A stretch of DNA of 64,000 nt, taken from Chloroflexi bacterium TSY (GTDB taxonomy: Bacteria; Chloroflexota; Anaerolineae; Caldilineales; Caldilineaceae). The notes beneath the pieces are model-generated. The model did no database searches. It was not told where the DNA came from and was given only the letters and a program-made list of their open reading frames with translations. Below, piece by piece: positions 25,845 through 36,427 of the stretch; positions within the stretch are counted from its first letter, which is position 1, and each line of letters begins with the position of its first letter. Both the position numbers and the translations under genes were made by a program. The DNA lies in assembly GCA_019217005.1 (NCBI GenBank), contig JAHBNG010000078.1, positions 1-64,000 on the forward strand, read 5' to 3'.

Positions 25845-27377
25845 ATGGCAATATCAACTACACGCGCCATCATGCTCCTGGGCATCCATTCCAACGCGGG
25901 CAAGAGCCTACTGACGACAGCCTTCTGCCGTATTTTGGCGCGCAAAGGGATACGGGTTGCACCATTCAAAGCCCAAAATATGAGCAACAACGCAGGGGTG
26001 ACGCCAGAAGGCGGAGAGATGGGACGTGCGCAGATTGTCCAGGCAGAGGCGGCCGGAATCCCACCACATACGGATATGAACCCAGTTCTGCTGAAACCAG
26101 AGGCCAATCGTCGCAGCCAGATCGTTTTAAATGGCGTCGCAAACGGGCATATCGAAGCCAAGAATTGGTTCCAGATCAAACAGCAGTTGTGGAGCGAGGT
26201 GCGGGCGGCATATGATCGGTTGGCGGCGCGCTTTGATGTGATTGTGTTAGAGGGGGCTGGCAGTCCCGCAGAGATCAACTTAAAAGCCGGTGATATTGTC
26301 AACTTGCGGATGGCGCGTTATGCCAACGCGCCTTGCCTCCTGATAGGGGATATCGATCGTGGCAGCGTCTTTGCGGCGTTGGCTGGAACAATACTGCTGC
26401 TGGAGCCAGAAGAACGTGAGCAGATATCAGGTTTCTTGATTAACAAGTTTCGGGGTGACCCAGCGTTGCTGGGAAATGCAACCACAATGTTGAATGAGAA
26501 AGCCTTTGGTGTTCCAACGCTGGGGGTGATTCCCTATCTCCCAGATATGCGCGTCGCAGATGAAGATGCAGTTGCATTGGATGATGCGTCCATCCATGCT
26601 CAGGCAGGTGATCTTGTGGATATCGCCATCGTCCATTTGCCTCACATTGCCAATTTTGATGAATTTGATTCACTGATCGCAGAACCCGCCGTTCGAGTAC
26701 GGTATGTCCGTCAGACATCAGAATTGGGTCAACCCCAAGCGATCATTGTGCCAGGCTCAAAGGTAACGTTATCCGATCTAGCGTGGATGCGTTCGCAAGG
26801 ATTGGATGCTGCGATTTTGGCCTGTCGGGCGGCTGGGACGAGCATCATTGGGATTTGTGGTGGCTATCAAATGTTGGGCCAAATGCTTGTGGATCCTTTT
26901 GGCGTGGAGGGACCACAAGGTCAGTCTGCGGCTGGCTTCGGTCTCTTGCCAATTGTGACCGAGTTTTGTCAGATCAAACAGACCCATCGGGCGAAACTGC
27001 AAATTGACCCCGATCGACTCAATTTCATGGATGCAGCACCGGGTGATGCATTGTCTGGATATGAGATTCACGCAGGTGAAACCACCTTTCTTGGCGACGC
27101 AAAACCACTTGGCAAAATCATCGTACGTAACGGACAACCTGCTTCGGTTGCAGATGGAGCGGTCAGTCAAGATGGACGGGTATGGGGGACATATCTGCAT
27201 GGAATTTTTGACAACGATCACTTTCGCAGTCAGTGGCTGCGGTCCTTGGGTTGGCAGGGCACGAGTGTCTCTATGAAGCAGTTGCGTATCCAAGCCTACG
27301 ATCGCTTGGCTAACGCAGTTGAAGAGTCAGTAGACTGGGAAGTGATTGAACGGCTGATCAATGGGCGAATGGGATAA
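25845..27377 (+). CDS. cobQ: Cobyric acid synthase
   Basis: 510 residues. Amidates the b, d, e and g side chains of adenosylcobyrinic acid a,c-diamide with glutamine and ATP. The N-terminal dethiobiotin-synthetase-like ATPase shows '[20 protein letters not shown]' and '[20 protein letters not shown]'. The glutamine amidotransferase half has the nucleophile Cys in '[13 protein letters not shown]' and the His in '[14 protein letters not shown]'. It starts 6 bp after the tandem CobA stop. The length is that of the family (about 480-510). Confidence 0.95.
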   Translation: MAISTTRAIMLLGIHSNAGKSLLTTAFCRILARKGIRVAPFKAQNMSNNAGVTPEGGEMGRAQIVQAEAAGIPPHTDMNPVLLKPEANRRSQIVLNGVANGHIEAKNWFQIKQQLWSEVRAAYDRLAARFDVIVLEGAGSPAEINLKAGDIVNLRMARYANAPCLLIGDIDRGSVFAALAGTILLLEPEEREQISGFLINKFRGDPALLGNATTMLNEKAFGVPTLGVIPYLPDMRVADEDAVALDDASIHAQAGDLVDIAIVHLPHIANFDEFDSLIAEPAVRVRYVRQTSELGQPQAIIVPGSKVTLSDLAWMRSQGLDAAILACRAAGTSIIGICGGYQMLGQMLVDPFGVEGPQGQSAAGFGLLPIVTEFCQIKQTHRAKLQIDPDRLNFMDAAPGDALSGYEIHAGETTFLGDAKPLGKIIVRNGQPASVADGAVSQDGRVWGTYLHGIFDNDHFRSQWLRSLGWQGTSVSMKQLRIQAYDRLANAVEESVDWEVIERLINGRMG

Positions 27378-27462
27378 CACAAGGGACTATTTCAAGCATA
27401 ATACATGTGACATGAAATCATTCGGGATGACATCGAACACTGCCCTAAAAGGATAGCCTACA

Positions 27463-28482
27463 ATGGATGATAAGGTAGGATTGACGACGTCAATAGACTC
27501 TCAATATCGGGCAGCTGTGCTGTTTATCGCTCTTGGTTTAGACTTATTATTTGGTGATCCATCAAACCGGTTTCATCCTGTAGCCTGGATGGGACAAGCG
27601 ATTGGAGCGGCACGGAAATATGTCCCCAAAAAACGAGCGAGTTTACAGTTTCTGTATGGATTTGCAATCTCTGTGATTGGTGTAATCATGGTTAGCGCCA
27701 TGGGACGGGCCTGGACCTGGAGTTTCAAACGATTGACACAAAGTATAAGCCACGTGACAAAAACAAGCCAAGCAAGCATCTGGTACACGATTTTGGTCGT
27801 TGTTAGCGAGGCCATTTTATTAAAGCTAACGTTTTCATTGCGTGGGCTGACACAAGCGGGTCATGCTGTCTATCAACCATTGACTCACGGAGATATTGAG
27901 AAGGCTCGCCATCAGTTAGGGTGGCATCTCGTCGGTCGAAACACGTCTGAACTCAGTGCATCGCAGGTTGCCGCAGCAACGATTGAGTCCCTCGGGGAAA
28001 ACACCTCGGACGGAATTGTTGCGCCGTTGGTATACTACAGTCTTTGGGGATTGCCAGGTGCATTGGCCTATCGTTTTCTCAATACGATGGACTCGATGTG
28101 GGGGTATCGGGATGCTGCACACGAATGGTTGGGCAAAGCACCAGCTCGATTAGATGATCTGGTCAACCTTGTGCCTGCTCGTCTGACGGCTCTGGCGTTT
28201 GTTGTGACGGCACCGCTCTTGCGGCTCAACGGTTTTCAAGCGTGGTACATCTGGCAACGGGATGCCACACAGACCGCGAGTCCCAATGCGGGGCACCCGA
28301 TGAGTGCCATGGCAGGTGCGTTGGAGGTCGAGCTGGAAAAAGTGGCTCACTATCGACTGGGGGCTGGTCAACCATTGCCCCAAGCAGATGATATTCTGCG
28401 TGCGAGTCATCTTGTTCGGTTGACAGTGCTGCTCATTGTGTCATTGTTGGCGATTATGACTCTAAGATCAAGTAATTCTTGA
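27463..28482 (+). CDS. cbiB: Adenosylcobinamide-phosphate synthase
   Basis: 339 residues, integral membrane protein (CobD/CbiB) that attaches (R)-1-aminopropanol phosphate to adenosylcobyric acid. 'LDLLFGDPSNRFHPVAWMGQ', 'GDIEKARHQLGWHLVGR', 'ESLGENTSDGIVAPLVYYSL' and 'GAPNAGHPMSAMAGAL'-like 'SPNAGHPMSAMAGALEVELE' mark the family, with about 4-5 hydrophobic helices. It precedes the aminotransferase that would supply its aminopropanol phosphate, which is broken by a MITE. Confidence 0.93.
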   Translation: MDDKVGLTTSIDSQYRAAVLFIALGLDLLFGDPSNRFHPVAWMGQAIGAARKYVPKKRASLQFLYGFAISVIGVIMVSAMGRAWTWSFKRLTQSISHVTKTSQASIWYTILVVVSEAILLKLTFSLRGLTQAGHAVYQPLTHGDIEKARHQLGWHLVGRNTSELSASQVAAATIESLGENTSDGIVAPLVYYSLWGLPGALAYRFLNTMDSMWGYRDAAHEWLGKAPARLDDLVNLVPARLTALAFVVTAPLLRLNGFQAWYIWQRDATQTASPNAGHPMSAMAGALEVELEKVAHYRLGAGQPLPQADDILRASHLVRLTVLLIVSLLAIMTLRSSNS

Positions 28483-28507
28483 TGGCAATCACTTTACCGT
28501 AGAAACG

Positions 28508-29888
28508 ATGGCGATATTTCCACGAGCGACCATTCGAGAGACTCCCATTGCCATTCACGGCGCAGTACAGCAGGCTGAATTGGCTGATTGGAATTTGCCC
28601 GTCGAACAGGTTATCGATTTTAGCTCCAATATCAATCCATATGGTCCAGCACCGGCTGTCCATGCACGATTAGCTGAATTTGTCCGCGAACCAGGTAGCT
28701 TAGAGCGATATCCGGATCCAGAAGCAATTGAGTTGCGCCAGATGCTGGCAGATCGGCACTGTCTATCGCCGAAACAGATTGTGATCGGAAATGGCTCTGC
28801 TGAATTGATCTGGTTGACAGCCTTTGCCTATTTATCACCAGGGGATCCGATCCTGATCGTTGGTCCAACGTTTGGTGAATACGAGCGAACAGCAAGGTTG
28901 ATGGGGGCCCAAGTGGTTGAATGGCGAGCATTGCCAGAGCAGGAATTTGCCATATGTGTCGACAGCGTCAAACGGATCCTGAATGAATTTCGCCCGCTTG
29001 TGGTCTTCCTCTGCAACCCGAACAATCCGACAGGAACATACTTGCCAGAAAACGTCATTGCGCAGTGGGCACAACACCATTCGCAAACGATCTTTTTCGT
29101 CGACGAAGCATACATCGATTTTGTTGCAGATGCTACATCGGTTGTGAATTCTGTCAAAAGACACAGCCTCAGTAGATCCAAATTTGGCGTTTTTGACTAT
29201 TTTCAGTCGGGAGAGAAGGGATTTTGGGGCCATTTTTTCAGATCTCAGTTGCCAAAAACAGCCAATTTCATATCTAGAAATCGCTTAAATTTTACGTAAA
29301 TGCTAGGTATTGACTGGCAAATACGTATTTATGTCAACTAATTAGCCCAAATTCTCTCTCTAAACCTGAAATTTGGATCTACTGAGCCTACAAAATCTGT
29401 TGGTCACCCGCTCGTTAACCAAAGCACATGGATTAGCCAGCTTGCGATTGGGATACACAATTGGAGATGAATCCATCATCCGAGCGTTGAAACAAGCACG
29501 ACCACCTTGGAACGTCAATGCCATAGCACAAGCGGCAGGGATAGCGGCGCTTGCAGCACAAGAGTATGTTGATGCCTGCATGAATCAGATCGCTGTTGCC
29601 AAAGCAGCGTTGGTTGATGATCTGAAGCATATCGGTTTGACACCCTCTCCCTCAGAAACAAACTACTTTCTACTCGATGTGGGAAGTGGCTCCCAGGTGA
29701 GAAATGCTTTACTGAGGGATGGAATCTGTGTGCGAGATTGTGCTTCGTTTGGCTTACCGGAGTATATCCGTATCGCGGTGCGATTGCCAATAGAAAATGA
29801 ACGACTCGTTCGGGTTTTATCAGAGCTAAATTATGACATTGTATCTCATTCTAGGTGGCGCGCGCAGCGGCAAAAGCAGGTACGCTGA
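28508..29888 (+). pseudogene. cobC: L-threonine-O-3-phosphate decarboxylase/aminotransferase (CobC type), split by a MITE
   Basis: A PLP enzyme of the histidinol-phosphate aminotransferase fold that makes aminopropanol phosphate for CbiB. The first part (28508-29169) has 'VIDFSSNINPYGPAPAV', 'GNGSAELIWLTAFAY', 'LCNPNNPTGTYLP' and 'FFVDEAYIDF'. MITE-2 (29170-29384, duplication AGCCT) interrupts, and the second part reads 'VTRSLTKAHGLASLRLGY' with the PLP-binding Lys, to the TGA at 29888. Removing the element and one duplication gives an unbroken '...KRHSLQNLLVTRSLTKAH'. The 220 extra bp shift the frame, so the gene is inactive as read. Its 3' end overlaps cobU by 56 bp. Confidence 0.88.
29170..29384 (+). 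repeat. 215-bp MITE (MITE-2, copy 3) inside cobC
   Basis: Ends CAGTAGATCCAAATTT / AAATTTGGATCTACTG, duplication AGCCT at 29165-29169 and 29385-29389. Same orientation as, and nearly identical to, the copy at 7551. Confidence 0.95.
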
Positions 29889-30369
29889 AATGCTGGCCCA
29901 AGAGCTTGGTGGCAATGATGTTCTCTATATCGCCACGGCACAAGCGTTTGACGACGAGATGCGGGAGCGAATTGCCAAACATCAACGGGAACGCCCTGTG
30001 GGATGGCGCACGATGGAAGCTCCGACCGATGTCGGGAAGGCAATTCAACACGCAGCAAATGCCACCAAAGTTGTGTTGCTCGATTGCTTAACCGTTTTGG
30101 TTTCCAATGTGTTGCTGAAGCATGAGGATCCCTTTACGGACGAAGCGACCGCTGCTGTAGAATCTGAAATCGATGGTCTGGTCACAAACTTTGAAAGGCT
30201 GGAGGCAGATGTCATTATTGTCTCCAACGAAGTCGGTATGGGACTCGTTCCTCCATATCCGTTGGGGCGCGCCTACCGAGATCTTTTGGGCAAGGCCAAC
30301 CAGCGGATCGCGGGGCAGGCAGATATAGTCAAGTTGATGATTGCAGGGATTCCGATGGATGTGAAGTGA
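29833..30369 (+). CDS. cobU: Adenosylcobinamide kinase / guanylyltransferase
   Basis: 178 residues. Phosphorylates adenosylcobinamide and then transfers GMP to it, the activation step before CobS. The P-loop is 'LILGGARSGKSRYAEMLAQE'; 'VLYIATAQAFDDEMRERIAK', 'HQRERPVGWRTMEAP', 'VLLDCLTVLVSNVL' and 'IVSNEVGMGLVPPYPLGRAY' follow, including the His that carries the GMP. The length is typical. It overlaps the 3' end of the broken cobC in another frame. Confidence 0.94.
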   Translation: MTLYLILGGARSGKSRYAEMLAQELGGNDVLYIATAQAFDDEMRERIAKHQRERPVGWRTMEAPTDVGKAIQHAANATKVVLLDCLTVLVSNVLLKHEDPFTDEATAAVESEIDGLVTNFERLEADVIIVSNEVGMGLVPPYPLGRAYRDLLGKANQRIAGQADIVKLMIAGIPMDVK

Positions 30370-30456
30370 ATTTAGAAAATCGATCCACAAGCGGACTGGA
30401 TTGACCGGATGAGAGAGAAAAAATCAGATTGACCCAAAGTGAGGCATTCGTATCAA

Positions 30457-31515
30457 ATGACTAAATCGATCAATCCCCCCACGGCGCCAACAATGCGTCC
30501 CTATGGGCGACAAATTTTGATTTGCAATCATGGAGATTGTGTGGATGCGGACGTGGCCGAACGCTTGCATCGTCGCCTCATGGAACAGTGCCGACAACAT
30601 GGGATGACCAAACTGCGCAACCCCCACCGCACAAAATGCACGCTTGCCGACTGTTTGGGTGTCTGTCAGAAGGGGCCAATCATGGTTGTCTATCCGGATG
30701 GTGTTTGGTATCACAGTGTGGATGATGGCGTGCTCGACCGCATCTTCGAGGAACATATTGTGGGGGGACAGCAGGTTGAACAATATATTTTCCACCGTCA
30801 CTATCCGCAGGGCGAAGAACCAGACTACGCACCAACTCTGCGAGAAGAAGAACCGTTGGTCGATTTTCTGCAAGAGCCGGAACAAGAGGAGACAGGGCGA
30901 ATGCCAGAAGTTGATATGACTGCTGAATCGGCTGCGCTGGATGAACCATCCGCAGATAAAGTGCGGGCGGCCGTACGGCGGGCCAAGAAGAAAAAGGGGT
31001 TGGTCATTGTGAATACCGGTGCTGGCAAAGGCAAAACAACTGCCGCCCTTGGCGTGATGACCCGTGCCTGGGGCCGTCGCATGAAGATCGGTGTGATGCA
31101 ATTTCTGAAGCACGAAAACGCCCGTTTTGGCGAAATTCGCGCGGCCGAACGCATGGGCGATATCGACTGGATCGCAACTGGCGATGGTTGGACTTGGACA
31201 AGCGACAATATGGACGAGACAGAAGCACGGGCGCGCCACGGTTGGCAGGTAGCCCAAGAACGCATTGTGCATAGTGGTTATGACCTGCTGGTGTTGGACG
31301 AGTTCACCTATCCGCTTCATTATGGCTGGTTGGACGTTAACGAAGTGCTCGCCTGGTTGGAAGAACATAAACCACCGATGCTGCATTTGATCATCACCGG
31401 ACGCTATGCTTCCCAAGCCCTCATCGACTTTGCCGACTTAGTAACGGAGATGCGCGAGATTAAGCATCCATTTCGTGAGCAAGGAATCAGAGCTCAGGTG
31501 GGGATTGAATATTGA
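30457..31515 (+). CDS. cobO: [2Fe-2S] ferredoxin fused to CobO-type corrinoid adenosyltransferase
   Basis: About 352 residues from ATG 30457 (a GTG at 30439 is possible). Residues about 15-110 form a thioredoxin-like ferredoxin: '[13 protein letters not shown]' (C-x4-C) and '[18 protein letters not shown]' (C-x3-C). An acidic linker leads to CobO/BtuR (about 178-352) with P-loop '[20 protein letters not shown]', '[17 protein letters not shown]', '[16 protein letters not shown]' and 'HLIITGRYA'. CobO adenosylates cob(I)yrinic acid diamide and needs Co(II) reduced to Co(I); a fused ferredoxin could feed that electron (inference). Short ATCCACA/CAGGAT-type repeats follow the stop. Confidence 0.88.
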   Translation: MTKSINPPTAPTMRPYGRQILICNHGDCVDADVAERLHRRLMEQCRQHGMTKLRNPHRTKCTLADCLGVCQKGPIMVVYPDGVWYHSVDDGVLDRIFEEHIVGGQQVEQYIFHRHYPQGEEPDYAPTLREEEPLVDFLQEPEQEETGRMPEVDMTAESAALDEPSADKVRAAVRRAKKKKGLVIVNTGAGKGKTTAALGVMTRAWGRRMKIGVMQFLKHENARFGEIRAAERMGDIDWIATGDGWTWTSDNMDETEARARHGWQVAQERIVHSGYDLLVLDEFTYPLHYGWLDVNEVLAWLEEHKPPMLHLIITGRYASQALIDFADLVTEMREIKHPFREQGIRAQVGIEY

Positions 31516-31548
31516 TCCACAGATTGACAGGATAGACAGGATTTTTCA

Positions 31549-34500
31549 ATGAAATCTCCAACCCGAAACTATGTGATCCGTCCCGACGGCAAACCAATCA
31601 ATGTCCCCCGCCAGCGGGGCCAACTCTTTGTCTGTGAATATGGGTGATGCTGTGGGGATACCGATCGTGGATTCGCACCCGTCCCTCACGACCTCTACTA
31701 CGAGGAGTGGATGCGGCGCAAATTGCGCAACAAGGTGCATCTGAACCACGGCGGTTGCCTGGGGCCGTGTGCCCTAGCCAATGTTGCCCTGCTCATTTTT
31801 GATGGTCGCCCAATCTGGTTTCACTCGCTGAATGATGAACGGTTGATCGTGGCCATCTTTGACTATATTGATGCGATGCTAGCGGCCGATCGTTATCTAC
31901 CGCCGCCAGCCGAAGTGGCCGCCCACGTATTCAACGGGTTTGCATGGGATGGCGCTGCAACAGAGCAGACGGAGCCAGAATCGGAGCCATCGATTCCGGT
32001 TGACCAAACCGATCATGCATTGGCAAGACTCAAATCGACCATCCTGCTGCTTACGCATGGTGATACCGATTTGTTAGTCCTATCCAAAGCCAAACAGACC
32101 CTCCCTGCGGAGTTTCCGGTCGTGCGGGGTATCAACTTAATGTCTCTACCAACGGAGGCGCACGTTCAGGAGTTGATTCGGACAGAACTTGATGACGTGC
32201 AGGTGATTGTCTTGCGCTCTTGGGGTGGTCAACAGGGCTTTATCCACGGCTTTGACCAGATTGTGCAAGCTGCCTACCGGCGACAAATCGACTTGATCTG
32301 TATTCCAGGCACAGATGGACTCGACCCAGAACTTGCCAGTCACAGCACAGTATCCATCCCTGTGAGCCATGACGTCTATGCTTATCTGCATTATGGTGGC
32401 GTTGAAAATATGGTCCAAATGCTGCAATTTTTGGCCGATCATCTGATGGCAGGAGGTTGGGGGTATGAGCAGCCGAGGGAGATGCCGCGGCATGGGGTGT
32501 ATCGAGGAAGTTCAGAGTTATCCGTTCAGAGTTATCCGCTCAATACCGCAGATGTTCCTTCTTCAATCTCTTCTGTCCCGACCATTGGGGTTTTGTTTTA
32601 TCGAAGTCATTTTCTGAGCGGGAATACGGAGTTTGTGGATGCATTGGTTGCCGCAATCGAAGAAGCCGGTGGACGTGCCTTGCCTGTCTACACTGCCTCG
32701 CTCAAGGAGTTACACGGCGACGACAAATCTAATCAGCATTCCGAGGCATTCCAGGATGATGCTATCCACCATCCACCATCCGCTATCCATCATCCCGCTG
32801 CGTTCGAATATTTCTACGATGACCAAAATCACCTCCTCGTGGACTGCGTCATTTCGACTATCTCTTTTGCGCTGGGCGGCATCAACAATGAAGGCGTAAC
32901 GTTGGCTGGTTGGAACGTGCAGGCCCTGGAGGTCTTGGGCGTTCCTGTGCTACAAGCAATCACCAGCGGCATGGAACAAGAAGCTTGGTCAATGAGTCAG
33001 CGCGGCTTGCGTCCGCTAGATGTGGCGATGAACGTCGCGTTGCCTGAATTTGATGGCCGGATTATCACTGTGCCTGTGAGTTTTAAGGGTCTTCAGCAGA
33101 TACCCCCGGAAGCGGATGCAGACAATCTCTCGTCTGCTGAATCGATCAATGGCACAGCCTCTGCCCACAGAAGCCAGTACAGAGCACAAGGTTCGGTATC
33201 CACCGTAACGACGTACGTGCCTGTCAATGATCGAGTCAAAGCAGTGGCGCAGCAGGCCTTGCGTCACGCCAAACTGCGGCGCAAACAGAATAGTGAGAAG
33301 CGGATTGCGTTTGTTTTGACCAACTCTCCAGGCAAAGCCGACCGAATCGGCAATGCAGTTGGATTAGATACACCAGCCTCGCTCATGCATTTATTGGCCC
33401 AGATGAAGGAACAGGGCTATGTGATCGACGATCTTCCTGCCGATGGCGACGCTTTGCTACACGAACTCATCGACCGCTGTTCCTACGATGAGACGTTTTT
33501 AACCGAGACGCAATTGGCGCGTGCGGCGGGACGAGTTCCTGTAACGCAATATAATGAGTGGTTTGCCGCTCTTCCTGCGAGCCAGCAATCTCAAATCAGC
33601 GAGCGTTGGTTGGACCCCCCTGGTGAAGCCTATGTCCATCTGGATCCGCAGGGACATAATCAGCATATTGCGTTGGCGGGACTCGATTTGGGCAATGTTT
33701 TTGTGGCGCTCCAGCCCCCGCGAGGCTACGGCATGGACCCCGATGCGATCTATCACACGCCTGATCTACCGCCGCCTCATTCATATTATGCCCTCTACAA
33801 GTGGCTTGTAATGGAGCAAGCTGCGGGCGGCTGGGGTGCCGATGCGATTGTGCATATGGGCAAGCATGGCACGCTAGAGTGGTTGCCGGGTAAGGGTGTT
33901 GGGTTGAGTGGCGATTGTTTTCCCGATTCCTTCTTGGCTGACCTACCACTGATCTACCCCTTCATCATCAACAATCCCGGTGAAGGTGCTCAAGCCAAAC
34001 GCCGTGCCCATGCGGTGATCATCGACCATATGATCCCACCCATGACCAGCGCTGATGTTTATGGCGAGCTGGCTCTGTTAACGCAACTGGTCGATGAATA
34101 TTATCAAGTGGAGCAGATGGATCCAGCCAAGCTTCCCCTTATACAGAAGCAGATTTGGGAGTTGATGCAGCAGACAAACCTGGACAAAGATATCGCAGAG
34201 ATGATGCGCACCATTGATCATGGTGACCACACCCACGAGTGGGATGGCTCTTACACAGACGACGGTACCCCTCTGCCGTTGGCGGAGATGAGCGGGATTG
34301 ATTTTGCCCACTTGTTGGAAGACATTGATGGCTATCTCTGCGAACTGGGAAGTCTGCAAATCCGCGATGGGTTACACATTTTGGGGCAGATTCCAGAAGG
34401 CGATCAGCTCTGCCATCTACTGCGGGCGCTTACCCGCATCCCAAACGGTGATGTACCAAGCCTGCGTGCGAGCGTCGCCGCGTGGCTGGGGCATGATCTG

Positions 34501-36234
34501 GATGTGCTGTTGGAGAACCGGGGACAGAGAGTGGATGGTCGCTGGTGGTTGGTGGCGAGTCGGGAGATTGACCGTACGTGCGTGACAAATGCTGACGTGA
34601 TTGAGTTGATCGACGGCTTATGCTTGCGTCTTTTTCAGAAATTGGATGTCTATGAATTCAATGCCGACCAGATTGAATCTACGATATCCGAGATTTTGCC
34701 AGATCTACATGGTTGTGTAAGCGCCAAGTTGCAAATAGTGCAAAATGCAGAGTCAGGCGGGCACGAGGACGGGCGGGGCAATCACATGGGATCACTTGAA
34801 AACTATGTGCCGCCCGACCTCATGCCCCTACGGACGGTACATCAACAGTCGCAATCCAAAATCGTAAATTGCCTCAATTTCGTTTGTAACACCCTCGTTC
34901 CTCTCATCCGCCAGAATGATGCGGAGATCGACAATCTGCTGGCTGCGCTCAACGGATGTTACGTCCCGGCCGGACCAGCAGGGGCACCGACGCGAGGGAT
35001 GGCTCATATTTTGCCCACGGGACGCAACTTCTACGCCGTGGATCCGCGGGCCATTCCCAGTCAAGCTGCGTGGCGGGTGGGCAGTCAACTGGCCGATGAA
35101 TTGCTCAACCGCTACCTGGAAGAAGAGGGTTCATATCCCGAAAGCGTTGGATTGAGCATCTGGGGAACGAGCGCCATGCGCACCCACGGCGATGACATCG
35201 CCCAGTGCTTTGCTCTGTTGGGGGTACGTCCTCTCTGGCAAGCTGAAAGTCGGCGCATTCAGAACATCGAAATGATTCCACTTGATCAACTGGGGCGTCC
35301 CCGAATCGACGTCCTGATGCGCATCAGCGGGTTCTTCCGCGATGCATTTCCCCACCTGATCGATCTGTTGGATCAAGCCGTGCAGACCGTGGCCAATTTA
35401 GACGAACCACTCGAAAAAAACTTTGTACGCAAACGCTATCTGGAACAGTTGGCGCAACAGATGGCTGCTGGCCAGACCGATGAAGACGCTGCCCGACGTG
35501 CAGCCTTTCGTATCTTCGGTTCGAAGCCCGGTTCATATGGTGCGGGTATTCTTCCACTGATTCATGAACAAAATTGGCAAGATGAGACCAACTTTGCGCT
35601 AGCTTACGTGAACTGGGGTGGCTATGCCTATGGTGAACAGGTCTATGGAGAAGACGCACGGGACGAATTTAAGGGCGCATTGAGTGGCGTGCAAGTCGCA
35701 GTCAAGAATCAGGACAACCGCGAACACGATATCTTCGACAGCGACGATTATTTACAGTATCACGGTGGCATGATCGCCACGATTCGCGCCCTGAATGGTC
35801 GCAACCCCAAAAGCTACTTTGGCGACAACAGCGATCCCGAACGAGCTGAAGTTCGGACGCTACAACAGGAAGCATTTCGCGTCTTCCGTTCGCGCGTCGT
35901 CAATCCCAAGTGGATCGAGAGCATCCAACGCCACGGATACAAAGGAGCATTGGAGCTGTCCGCCACGGTCGAATATCTCTTTGGCTATGACGCCACGGCT
36001 CAGGTGGTCGATGATTGGATGTATGAACAGACTGCACAATCCTATGCGTTGGACCCCGCCATGCAAGAGTTTTTCCAGCAGAGTAGCTCGTGGGCGCTGC
36101 AGAGCATCAGCGAACGACTCTTGGAGGCAGCCCAACGTGGGATGTGGGCCGAGCCAAATGCCGAAACATTGGCACAGCTAAAAGCGATCTATTTGGAGAT
36201 GGATGGCGCGTTGGAGGAACGCGGGGAAGCTTGA
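31549..36234 (+). CDS. cobN: [2Fe-2S] ferredoxin fused to CobN cobaltochelatase, with in-frame TGA
   Basis: CobN is the large subunit of the aerobic ATP-dependent cobaltochelatase. From ATG 31549 the first 32 codons lead to 'QLFVCEYG', TGA (31645-31647), then 'CCGDTDRGFAPVPHDLYYEE' and 'HLNHGGCLGPCALANVALLI', a thioredoxin-like ferredoxin (C-x4-C, C-x3-C). Homologues, as I remember them, have a Cys-Cys-Cys-Gly run here, so TGA stands for its first Cys. CobN follows (about residues 165-1560): 'VHMGKHGTLEWLPGKGVGLS', 'PFIINNPGEGAQAKRRAHAV', 'TGRNFYAVDPRAIPSQAAW' and 'FRIFGSKPGSYGAGILPLI'. Without recoding, translation could restart at ATG 31711, losing the first Cys pair. The ChlI/ChlD-like subunits are at 45912-47970. 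Confidence 0.85.
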
Positions 36235-36282
36235 GGAGCCGAAGAAGGGTGCATTTCACTTTAAATCTTGGCTTAGGAACGA

Positions 36283-36349
36283 AAATTCAATAAGTTGCAC
36301 ATAGATTCTTCGTTTCACTCGAGAATGACATGCACAACTTATTGAATTT
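36283..36349. repeat. Palindromic element upstream of the SIR2 gene
   Basis: AAATTCAATAAGTTG (36283-36297) and CAACTTATTGAATTT (36335-36349), a perfect 15-bp inverted repeat with partly complementary inner bases. It could act as a bidirectional terminator or be a small MITE. Confidence 0.5.
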
Positions 36350-36368
36350 ATTTAATTCTCATTCCTTA

Positions 36369-36397
36369 TTGAAAGGAGCCTAAAATTCTGCTAGAAT
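36369..36397 (+). promoter_or_regulatory. Promoter of the SIR2-STAND operon
   Basis: TTGAAA (36369-36374), 17-bp spacer, TAGAAT (36392-36397). A GAGGA ribosome binding site follows near 36415, 8-9 bases before the ATG at 36428. Confidence 0.55.
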
Positions 36398-36427
36398 GAC
36401 GGTTCAATCAGCAGAGGAATTCTCTAA

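Noticed and set aside
29170..29384. Self-splicing intron or intein in cobC
   Set aside because: The segment has terminal inverted repeats and a 5-bp target duplication, has no intron core motifs, and shifts the frame, so it is a DNA element, not an intron or intein.
15152..31760. Alternative genetic code with TGA read as Cys or Trp
   Set aside because: Many intact genes in the window end at TGA in normal places (CobO, CbiB, CobN, metG) and use TGC/TGT/TGG normally inside, so TGA remains a stop in general.
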